Assembly (NCBI GenBank): GCA_945886995.1 | Contig: CAMCZJ010000045.1 | Location: 1-16,747, forward strand | Reading direction: 5' to 3' | DNA length: 16,747 bases | From: Asaia bogorensis | Lineage (GTDB): Bacteria > Pseudomonadota > Alphaproteobacteria > Acetobacterales > Acetobacteraceae | Part shown: piece by piece, positions 1 to 5,850 of the stretch | Numbering within the stretch: position 1 is the first letter of the stretch | Layout: each line of letters begins with the position of its first letter | Program-made: the position numbers and the translations under genes | Notes under the pieces: model-generated | Database searches by the model: none | The model's input: the letters and a program-made list of their open reading frames with translations, nothing else | Told to the model about the DNA's origin: nothing

Positions 1-165
1 GTGGGTGAACACACGCTGCTTTTCGCTGCCGCTTCAGAACATATCAGCCTGACGCATCGCAGTTTTGATCGGCGCGTCTATGCGACCGGCGCGGTGCGCG
101 CTGCGCTTTGGGTGCATGGGCGCGCACCGGCGCTTTACGGCATGAAGAATGTGCTTGGGATGTAG
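1..165 (+). CDS. dapB: 4-hydroxy-tetrahydrodipicolinate reductase, C-terminal fragment
   Basis: Partial gene cut by the left edge; the last 54 codons and a TAG stop are present. DapB reduces 4-hydroxy-tetrahydrodipicolinate with NAD(P)H in the cytoplasmic diaminopimelate/lysine pathway. Seen here: a frame open from base 1 that begins GEHTLLFAA, continues with an ITH-like segment (SLTHRSFDR) and contains YATGAVRAALW. These match the end of the DapB C-terminal domain, where the family typically has GEHxVxF, EITHxAxxR and FAxGAxRAAxW. The product ends in NVLGM, as many DapB proteins end in a xDVLGL-like tail. The stop lies five bases from the stop of the convergent monooxygenase gene, so the two genes share almost no spacer. 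The N-terminal NAD(P)-binding domain is outside the window. The identification is quite secure despite the short length. Confidence 0.88.
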   Translation: MGEHTLLFAAASEHISLTHRSFDRRVYATGAVRAALWVHGRAPALYGMKNVLGM

Positions 166-170
166 TTTGG

Positions 171-1520
171 TTATCTTTGCCAATCGAAGGGCTCCGCGCG
201 CGGCAGGCCGAGATTTTCGCGGAGCGTCGTGCCCGTGAATTCCTTGCGGAAGACACCACGGCGCTGCAATTCCGGCACAACCAGGCGCACAAATTCCTCA
301 TAAGTACCGGGCATATGTGTGGCGGCCAGCACGAAGCCATCGCAGGCACCACCTTGCAACCACGCCTGCATTTCATCGGCCACGCGCTTGGGCGTGTCGC
401 AGAATACCGGGAATTCCCGAATGGTGCCGCGCCCGGTGATTTCCACGAAATCGCGCAAGGTAGGGTTGCGCTTGCCGCTGGAAGCCACCACGCGATCACG
501 CAGCGCTTGCAGTCCTTTGATGCCGGCCAATTCATCATCGGTGAAGGCATCATCCAAGGCTTTTGACGCGAAATCATAATTCAGCGCCTCAGACAGCAGC
601 GAAAGCCCATCAACCGGCCTGGCCAGGCCATCAATCAAAGCGCGCTTTTCCTGGGCCGCCGCTTCGGTTTCGCCGACAATGCAATAAACGGCGGGGCAGA
701 TGCGTACCGTCGCGGGGTCTCGGCCAGATGCTGCGACCTGGTCCTTGAAACCGCTATAGCCGCGCTTGGCGACTTCCATATTTGGGTAGATCACGAAAAC
801 CAGATCACCCCAGCGTGCGGCAAAGCTTTTGCCGCGACCGCTTTGGCCGGCTTGGATCAGAACGGGCCGGCCTTGCGGCGTGCGCGGTGCGGTGAATGGA
901 CCGCGGCTTTTGAACCATTTGCCCTTATGGTCCAGCCGCCGGACCTTGGTGGCATCGGCGAAAAGACCGCTCTCACGGTCCTGGATGATGGCGTCATCGC
1001 CCCAGGAATCCCAATGCGACAGCACAACTTCCAGAAATTCATCGGCGCGGTCATAGCGCAGATCATGTTCCAGATGATCATCCGCGCCCATATTGTGCGC
1101 TTCACTGTCATTCAGCGATGTCACCACATTCCAAGCCGCGCGCCCGCCCAGCATGTGGTCAAGCGTCGCGAAAACTCGCGCCACATGAAAGGGTTCATAA
1201 TAGGTGGTGGAATAGGTGCCGCCGAGCCCAAGCTTGGAGGTAGCGAGCCCCATCGCCGTCAGGATCGAAACCAGATCAAGCTTCACCACGCGAATGCCAT
1301 TCCGCACAGCTTCCGCATGGTCATGGCCAAGAATATCGGGCATGGCCAGCCGGTCATCGAAAAACGCCATATGAAAGCAGCCGGCTTCAAGCGTGCGGGC
1401 GATGCGTTGATAATATTCGGGACGCAGATAATCCTGCATGGTCGCAGGGTGGCGCCAGGAGCCCACATAGTTTGAGCAATTCTGCGCCTGCAGAAAGGCC
1501 ACCAGCGTCATTTGCTTCAT
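171..1520 (-). CDS. LLM-class flavin-dependent monooxygenase, NtaA/SnaA/DszA family
   Basis: A 449-residue protein of the bacterial luciferase-like fold. Its family members (nitrilotriacetate monooxygenase component A, DszA, SnaA, DmoA) use FMNH2 from a separate reductase and O2 to attack C-N or C-S bonds or similar substrates in the cytoplasm. Family signs: the N-terminal strand MTLVAFLQAQNCSNYVGSWR, FHMAFFDDR (residues 49-57), the conserved GRAAWNVVTS (126-135), RYDRADEFLEV (155-165), and LIQAGQSGRGKSFAARWGD near residues 221-240. Length is normal for the family (about 440-460). The start has an AAGGGAA ribosome site about eight bases upstream. The gene follows the TetR regulator by 60 bases on the same strand and may share its transcript. 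No flavin reductase is encoded in the window, so the partner must be elsewhere. The substrate cannot be deduced from sequence. Confidence 0.9.
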   Translation of the reverse strand: MKQMTLVAFLQAQNCSNYVGSWRHPATMQDYLRPEYYQRIARTLEAGCFHMAFFDDRLAMPDILGHDHAEAVRNGIRVVKLDLVSILTAMGLATSKLGLGGTYSTTYYEPFHVARVFATLDHMLGGRAAWNVVTSLNDSEAHNMGADDHLEHDLRYDRADEFLEVVLSHWDSWGDDAIIQDRESGLFADATKVRRLDHKGKWFKSRGPFTAPRTPQGRPVLIQAGQSGRGKSFAARWGDLVFVIYPNMEVAKRGYSGFKDQVAASGRDPATVRICPAVYCIVGETEAAAQEKRALIDGLARPVDGLSLLSEALNYDFASKALDDAFTDDELAGIKGLQALRDRVVASSGKRNPTLRDFVEITGRGTIREFPVFCDTPKRVADEMQAWLQGGACDGFVLAATHMPGTYEEFVRLVVPELQRRGVFRKEFTGTTLRENLGLPRAEPFDWQR

Positions 1521-1580
1521 TGGCGTATTCCCTTTTCCCGTGATGCATAATCGCGCAGGGGCGGTGGTGCGGCAAGCCGA

Positions 1581-2138
1581 TCAGCCCGGGCTTTGCGGCA
1601 GCCTCGCCAAATGGCTTTCCATCAGCGCGCGGGCGGAAAGCCCGAATAGCCGGATGCGGCGTGTTTCCGACATCACCAGCAAACCAACTGCAAGCGCGAA
1701 GGCTTCCGTTGCCACTTCCTGCCCGCCAAGCGCGCGCATCGGCGCTAGCGCCGCCATCAGCGCGGCATTCAACCCAGGATCAAGCCCCTGCCCCAGCCCG
1801 CGTGGCGCCAGGCCGCCGCCGCCCAGGTAAAAGCCAAGCGCCAATTCCTGTGGATACGCTGCATAGAAATCAAACAAGGCGAGTGCCGCGCCGCGAAACC
1901 CATCCTGCGCCGCGCCCCCCTCCACCGCTGCCTTCAAGCGCGCCAAGCTGTCGCGCAGCACTTCGGCATAAATCGCCTCACGCGAGGGGAAATGGAAATA
2001 AAGCGCGGCGGGTGTGTAGCCAGCACGCGCCGCGATGGCGCGAAGGCTCGCCCCCTCAAGCCCCGCCTCGGCGAAAAGCGCCTTGGCGGCGGCAAGGATA
2101 TGGTCGCGCTTGGCGGCGTTCTTGTCTGGGCGGGTCAT
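1581..2138 (-). CDS. TetR/AcrR-family transcriptional regulator
   Basis: A 185-residue one-component regulator. The N-terminal TetR DNA-binding domain is clear: helix 1 RDHILAAAKALFAEAGLEG (11-29), then the helix-turn-helix SLRAIAARAGYTPAALYFHF (31-50), followed by PSREAIYAEVL. The C-terminal half is the variable ligand-binding and dimerisation part; it is Ala/Leu-rich with a GGGG stretch around residue 106. Members usually repress nearby genes until a small ligand binds. The start codon abuts a 41-bp palindrome shared with the divergent HpaB-like gene, which argues for autoregulation and control of both arms. There is no Shine-Dalgarno upstream of the ATG, and the promoter-like elements in the palindrome would start the transcript only a few bases before it, so the mRNA may be leaderless or nearly so. 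The ligand is unknown. Confidence 0.93.
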   Translation of the reverse strand: MTRPDKNAAKRDHILAAAKALFAEAGLEGASLRAIAARAGYTPAALYFHFPSREAIYAEVLRDSLARLKAAVEGGAAQDGFRGAALALFDFYAAYPQELALGFYLGGGGLAPRGLGQGLDPGLNAALMAALAPMRALGGQEVATEAFALAVGLLVMSETRRIRLFGLSARALMESHLARLPQSPG

Positions 2139-2167
2139 TGACGCGTAAATTCTAACAGTGTTAAATT
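2138..2167 (+). promoter_or_regulatory. Predicted promoter of the HpaB-like/CoA-transferase arm
   Basis: A TTGACG -35-like hexamer (2138-2143) is followed, 17 bases later, by TTAAAT (2161-2166) or, 18 bases later, by TAAATT (2162-2167). Both hexamers lie inside the palindrome, so a bound repressor would block polymerase directly. Transcription would start near 2173, leaving a leader of about 28 bases before the ATG at 2201, with GGAAAG (2187-2192) as the ribosome site. Confidence 0.5.
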
Positions 2168-2178
2168 TTATGCGTCAA
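2149..2178 (-). promoter_or_regulatory. Predicted promoter of the TetR/monooxygenase arm
   Basis: This is the mirror image of the rightward promoter. On the minus strand TTGACG (2178-2173) is followed 18 bases later by TAGAAT (2154-2149), a 5/6 match to the -10 consensus. The predicted start, around 2142, is only about four bases before the regulator ATG at 2138. This would explain the missing Shine-Dalgarno sequence. It is a prediction from motif spacing only. Confidence 0.45.
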
Positions 2179-2200
2179 CCGGTTATGGAAAGCCCTTATC

Positions 2201-3715
2201 ATGCTGATGACTGCCGCCGATTATCGCGAATCGCTCAGGGCGCTGAAGCCGCGTGTTTTTGTGAATGGTCGCCAGGTGGCGAGTGTCGCGGATGAGCCTC
2301 TGCTGGCGCCAGGCATCAATGCCATTGGTGTGACTTATGATTTCGCGCATCGCGCCGAATATGCCGGGTTGATGACCGCCACGCAGGAAGGCAGCGGGCG
2401 GCCCGTCAATCGCATGCTGCATGTGAATGGCAATCGTGATGATCTGCTGGCGAAGTTGGAAGCCGTGCGCCTGGTTTGCCGTGAATCCGGCTGCGCGCAA
2501 CGCTACCTTGCGCATGACGCGCTGAATGCGCTGCATCAGGGCACCAAGCTTGCTGATGCGGTGCATGGCGGAGAGAGGCATCAGCGCTTCCTGGCCTATC
2601 TGGATGATGTGCAGGCGCGCGACCTGACGCTTGGCATCGCCATGACAGATGCGAAGGGTGATCGTTCCGTGCGGCCCGGCCAGCAGGCCAATCGCGATGT
2701 GCATGTGCATATCAAGGAACGCCGCGCGGATGGCATCATCATCCGCGGCACCAAGGCGATTGTGACCGGCGCGCCATATGTGCATGAATTCCTGGTCATG
2801 GCCTGCCGCACCATGACCGCCGAGGATGCCGATTTCGCGCTGCATTGTGCCGTGCCGGCAGATGCGCCCGGCGTGATGATTGTGGCGCGCCCGGCTGGTA
2901 GGCCCGGCGAAGCGGCGGCAAAATTCAGCGCCAAATACGGCCAAGCCACCGGCGTTGTGGTATTTGATGATGTGTTTGTGCCCTGGGATCGCGTGTTCTT
3001 GGCGGGCGAGCATGTCGAAGCCGGCTACACAACGACAAGCTACGCCACGCATCATCGCCATTCCTGCATCGCCGCGCGGGCTGGCTTTGGTGATTTGCTG
3101 ATTGGCGCTGGGGCTTTAATGATTGAAGCGAACGGCCTGGATACGGACCGCCATGCCCATATCCGCGATGCCATGGTGGATCTGATCAAGATTGTGGAAG
3201 GCTTCTTCGCCTGCGGTGTCGCCGCCAGTGTTTATGGCACGCGCGCCGAATCAGGCGCCATGATGCCCGATTCTGTCTTCAGCAATATTGGTAAGCTGCT
3301 GCTGGCCACGCAGATTTATGACATGCACAGGCTGGCGCATTATGTCTCAGGCGGGTTGATCGTCGCACTGCCTGGCCCGGATGAGGATCACAATCCCGAA
3401 ACCGCAGCTTCCCTTGCCGCAGTGCTGGCTGGGCGCGCCGATATTCCGGCGGAGAAACGCCTGGACGTGGCGCGCTTCATGGAGGATTTGACCGCATCCA
3501 ACCAGGGCGGCTGGTATTCGGTAATCTCGCTCCATGGCGGCGGCAGCCCTGAGGCGATGAAGCGCGAGATTTGGCGCAACTACCCGGTCGAAGAACGCTC
3601 AGCCCTCGTGGAACGCCTGCTCGATCGCGGCATTCTGGATGACGGCAAGCGCGTCTCAAAACAGCCGGGCCGCTGCTGCGATACGGGGTGTGAGGCGCCG
3701 CGCGCGGCGGAATAG
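2201..3715 (+). CDS. HpaB/4-hydroxybutyryl-CoA dehydratase-like flavoprotein
   Basis: A 504-residue member of the acyl-CoA-dehydrogenase-fold family shared by 4-hydroxyphenylacetate 3-monooxygenase (HpaB, FADH2-dependent) and 4-hydroxybutyryl-CoA dehydratase (AbfD, FAD plus [4Fe-4S]). The opening MLMTAADYRESL, AMTDAKGDRS (147-156), VVVFDDVFVPWDR (252-264) and SLHGGGSPEA (443-452) resemble AbfD strongly. However, by alignment from memory to the clostridial enzyme, the cluster ligands are mostly gone: C98 is kept and H285 is kept, but the C103 equivalent is Y102 and the C299 equivalent is A292. The catalytic Tyr296 position is C289, and the two catalytic Glu positions look like T250 and I442. 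It is therefore probably a flavin-dependent monooxygenase or oxidoreductase, not a 4-hydroxybutyryl-CoA dehydratase. The C-terminus carries an odd RCCDTGC motif (491-497). The gene is first in an arm with a CoA-transferase, which hints at a CoA-thioester or acid substrate. No HpaC-type reductase is nearby. Confidence 0.82.
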   Translation: MLMTAADYRESLRALKPRVFVNGRQVASVADEPLLAPGINAIGVTYDFAHRAEYAGLMTATQEGSGRPVNRMLHVNGNRDDLLAKLEAVRLVCRESGCAQRYLAHDALNALHQGTKLADAVHGGERHQRFLAYLDDVQARDLTLGIAMTDAKGDRSVRPGQQANRDVHVHIKERRADGIIIRGTKAIVTGAPYVHEFLVMACRTMTAEDADFALHCAVPADAPGVMIVARPAGRPGEAAAKFSAKYGQATGVVVFDDVFVPWDRVFLAGEHVEAGYTTTSYATHHRHSCIAARAGFGDLLIGAGALMIEANGLDTDRHAHIRDAMVDLIKIVEGFFACGVAASVYGTRAESGAMMPDSVFSNIGKLLLATQIYDMHRLAHYVSGGLIVALPGPDEDHNPETAASLAAVLAGRADIPAEKRLDVARFMEDLTASNQGGWYSVISLHGGGSPEAMKREIWRNYPVEERSALVERLLDRGILDDGKRVSKQPGRCCDTGCEAPRAAE

Positions 3716-3730
3716 CGCAGGCCCTGCGCT
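3714..3730 (+). other. Short stem-loop after the HpaB-like gene
   Basis: AGCGCAG (3714-3720) and CTGCGCT (3724-3730) form a 7-bp stem with a GCC loop, beginning inside the TAG stop codon. No T-run follows. It could weakly attenuate or protect the transcript between the HpaB-like gene and the CoA-transferase gene, or have no function. A TTGACG hexamer at 3730-3735 follows, but I see no well-placed -10 partner. Confidence 0.3.
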
Positions 3731-3784
3731 TGACGTCTGCACGCCTGCGGCATCACATCTGCCGGTATAGCGAGGAAAACGCCC

Positions 3785-5005
3785 ATGTCTGAAGCCGCGC
3801 CAGAACCCCGTGTATTGCCGCTTGAAGGGGTGCGCGTCATTGACGTTTCCACCTTCATTTCCGGCCCCTTCGCGACCACGCAGCTTGCGGAATTCGGCGC
3901 TGAGGTCATCAAGCTGGAATTGCCCGTGGTGGGTGACCCTTTGCGCAAATTCGGCACCGTCACACCCAATGGCGATACGCTGCCCTGGCTTTCGGAATGC
4001 CGCAACAAGAAATCCGCGACGCTTGATTTGCGCAAGCCCGAAGGCGCGGAATTGCTGAAGCGCATGTGCACGGAAGCCGATATTCTGGTTGAGAATTTCC
4101 AGCCTGGCACAATGGAAAAATGGGGCATTGGCTGGGATGTGCTGCATGCGATCAATCCGCGCCTGATCATGGTGCGGATTTCAGGTTACGGGCAAACAGG
4201 GCCTTACAGTGGCCGCCCTGGCTTCGGGCGTATTGGCAATGCTTTCGGCGGACTTTCCTATCTGGCGGGTTATCCGGATCGTCCCCCAGTCACGCCTGGT
4301 TCTGCCACCATCCCGGATTATCTTTCAGGCATTTATGGCGCCATGGGGGCGATGCTGGCCATGGAAGCGCGGCGCAAGACTGGGCGCGGCCAAGTGGTGG
4401 ATATTGGGCTTTACGAACCTGTCTTTCGTATCCTGGATGAATTGGCGCCGGCCTTTCAACATAAGGGCTATGTGCGCGAACGCATGGGGCCGGGCACCGT
4501 CAATGTCGTGCCGCATAGCCATTACCCAACCAAGGATGGACGCTGGATTGCGATTGCCTGCACGTCAGACAAAATCTTCGCGCGGCTTGCGGCGGCCATG
4601 GGCGCGCCGGAGCTTGGCGATGATGGCAAATGGGGCACCATCCACCAACGTGAAGCAGCGCGTGCGGAAGTGGATGCCTATGTCGGCGCCTGGACCAGCC
4701 GCTTCACCCGCGCTGAATTGCTGGAAGCCTGCGAGGAAGCGCAAGTGCCCTGCGGCCCGGTCTATGCGATTGATGAGATTTTCGAAGACCCGCACTACAA
4801 GGCGCGCGGCAATATCCTGACCATGCAGGACCCGCGCATTGGCGAATTGGCCATTCCCAATCTGGTGCCGCGGCTTTCAGAAACACCGGGCGAAGTGCGC
4901 TGGCTTGGCCCCACCATGGGCGAGCATAATGGTGAAATCTATCGCGACTGGCTGAAACTATCCGAAGCCGAAATGGCGGCGCTGACCGCTGCGCGGGTTA
5001 TCTGA
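3785..5005 (+). CDS. Class III (CaiB/BaiF family) CoA-transferase
   Basis: A 406-residue protein that by family moves CoA between carboxylic acids through an aspartyl-CoA intermediate in the cytoplasm. Hallmarks seen: LPLEGVRVIDVSTFISGPFAT (11-31), GAEVIKLE (38-45), SATLDLRKPEG (77-87), ILVENFQPGTMEKWGIGW (100-117), ISGYGQTGPYSGRPGFG (132-148), and IPDYLSGIYGAMGAMLA (176-192), in which D178 should be the catalytic aspartate. Length is normal. GAGGAAA lies about eight bases before the ATG. The gene follows the HpaB-like gene by 69 bases on the same strand, probably as one operon under the TetR-type operator. It probably activates, or recycles CoA from, the acid handled by that flavoprotein. 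The pair of acids used is not predictable; annotating it as formyl-CoA or carnitine CoA-transferase would be overreach. Confidence 0.93.
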   Translation: MSEAAPEPRVLPLEGVRVIDVSTFISGPFATTQLAEFGAEVIKLELPVVGDPLRKFGTVTPNGDTLPWLSECRNKKSATLDLRKPEGAELLKRMCTEADILVENFQPGTMEKWGIGWDVLHAINPRLIMVRISGYGQTGPYSGRPGFGRIGNAFGGLSYLAGYPDRPPVTPGSATIPDYLSGIYGAMGAMLAMEARRKTGRGQVVDIGLYEPVFRILDELAPAFQHKGYVRERMGPGTVNVVPHSHYPTKDGRWIAIACTSDKIFARLAAAMGAPELGDDGKWGTIHQREAARAEVDAYVGAWTSRFTRAELLEACEEAQVPCGPVYAIDEIFEDPHYKARGNILTMQDPRIGELAIPNLVPRLSETPGEVRWLGPTMGEHNGEIYRDWLKLSEAEMAALTAARVI

Positions 5006-5022
5006 AGCCAATCCGCGCAGCG
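4987..5022. terminator. Stem-loop between convergent CoA-transferase and SDR genes
   Basis: Bases 4987-4999 pair with 5010-5022 as a 13-bp stem with one G-T wobble and a 10-base loop. The structure spans the CoA-transferase stop codon (5003-5005) and ends just short of the convergent dehydrogenase stop at 5034. Position and strength suggest a bidirectional terminator, but neither side has a clear T-run. It may be a U-tract-less terminator or a 3'-end stabiliser. Confidence 0.5.
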
Positions 5023-5033
5023 AAGCCATAAAA

Positions 5034-5786
5034 TCAGGAAGCGAGATACCCGCCATCCACATGCAATTCTGACCCGGTCATATAGGATGATTCGTCCGAC
5101 GCCAGGAACAGGATAGCGTAAGCCACTTCATCCACCTCACCGGTGCGGCCCATCGGTATATGGCCAAGCATTTTTGTACGAAACACTGGGTCAGCCGTGG
5201 CACCACTGGTGCGCATGGGTGGCATCAGGCCGGGATGGACCGTGTTCAACCGAATGCCGGATGCGCCTTCCTGCACGGCGATAGATTTTGTGAGCAAACG
5301 CACCGCCGCCTTGGAAGCGTTATAGCCGCAATGAATGCGTTCCTGCCCAACCACGCCAGAGATTGAGGACAGGTTGATGATGGACCCGCCACCCGATTGC
5401 CGCATGGCGGCAACGCCGTGCTTCACGCCTAGAAACACGCCGCGCGCATTGACGGCCATGATGCGATCCCAAAGCGCCGTATCATAAAGGTTGTTGGTAT
5501 TGCTGCCGGAGATGCCGGCATTATTCACCAGCACATCAAGCCGCCCATGCGCAGCCATCACGGCGGCGATGGCGGCTTCCCATTGCGCCTCATCCGCGAC
5601 ATCCAGGCCGATGTAGCTGGCAGAACCGCCGGCCTTGGTGATTTCCGCGACTACGGCGCGGCCTTCGGCTTCCATCATATCGGCGACCACCACCTTGGCG
5701 CCTTCACGCGCCAAAAGTCGCGCGGTCGCAGCCCCCATGCCGGATGCGGCCCCCGTAATCAGTGCCACCTTGTTTGCAACGCGCAT
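5034..5786 (-). CDS. Short-chain dehydrogenase/reductase (classical SDR)
   Basis: A 250-residue classical SDR that interconverts an alcohol and a ketone with a nicotinamide cofactor in the cytoplasm. Seen: the glycine motif TGAASGMG (11-18), D36 at the end of the second strand (VVVADM), which favours NAD(H) over NADP(H), LDVAD (61-65), NNAG (88-91), the catalytic Asn in MAVNARG (N113), Ser in INLSSISG (about S141), Y155 and K159 in GYNASKA, and a final SELHVDGGYLAS typical of the family. The start is firm: AGGAGG sits seven bases upstream of the ATG. The gene lies downstream of the COG2509 dehydrogenase on the same strand (63-base gap) and converges with the CoA-transferase. It could oxidise a hydroxyacyl intermediate of the neighbouring arm, but this is only proximity. 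The substrate is unknown. Confidence 0.95.
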   Translation of the reverse strand: MRVANKVALITGAASGMGAATARLLAREGAKVVVADMMEAEGRAVVAEITKAGGSASYIGLDVADEAQWEAAIAAVMAAHGRLDVLVNNAGISGSNTNNLYDTALWDRIMAVNARGVFLGVKHGVAAMRQSGGGSIINLSSISGVVGQERIHCGYNASKAAVRLLTKSIAVQEGASGIRLNTVHPGLMPPMRTSGATADPVFRTKMLGHIPMGRTGEVDEVAYAILFLASDESSYMTGSELHVDGGYLAS

Positions 5787-5826
5787 GATGTTTCCTCCTG
5801 TTCATACTTGATCAGGAAGCCTTGCA

Positions 5827-5850
5827 AGGCTTGCGCGTTACCGCAAGCCT
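5827..5850 (-). terminator. Tandem overlapping stem-loops after the COG2509 dehydrogenase
   Basis: AGGCTTGCG (5827-5835) pairs perfectly with CGCAAGCCT (5842-5850) around a six-base loop, starting within the stop codon of the leftward dehydrogenase gene. The next element is a perfect 16-bp palindrome, AAGCCTTGCAAGGCTT (5817-5832), which shares bases with the first stem, so the two folds exclude each other. No T-run follows. It may terminate or partly attenuate read-through into the SDR gene. Confidence 0.45.

Larger units (their letters stand above)
2138..2178. promoter_or_regulatory. 41-bp palindromic operator between TetR and HpaB-like gene
   Basis: A two-fold symmetric element centred on base 2158; 17 of the 20 mirrored base pairs match. 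The outer arms are TTGACGC (2138-2144) and GCGTCAA (2172-2178). The inner arms are TAAA/TTTA (2146-2149 and 2167-2170). The core is TAACA-G-TGTTA (2153-2163). It fills most of the 62-base gap between two divergent genes and touches the first base of the regulator's start codon. This is the expected position and symmetry for a TetR-family operator, although 41 bp is long. It may hold a core site plus flanking arms, or bind two dimers. Binding by the adjacent regulator is inferred from position. Confidence 0.82.

Noticed and set aside
2183..3061. A leftward 292-codon open frame opposite the HpaB-like gene.
   Set aside because: The sense strand carries conserved family motifs over the whole stretch; the antisense product is low-complexity and unrecognisable.
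2201..3715. Annotation as 4-hydroxybutyryl-CoA dehydratase, i.e. part of a 4-hydroxybutyrate or carbon-fixation route.
   Set aside because: Two of the four iron-sulfur ligands and the catalytic tyrosine and glutamates appear replaced, and no other gene of those routes is present.
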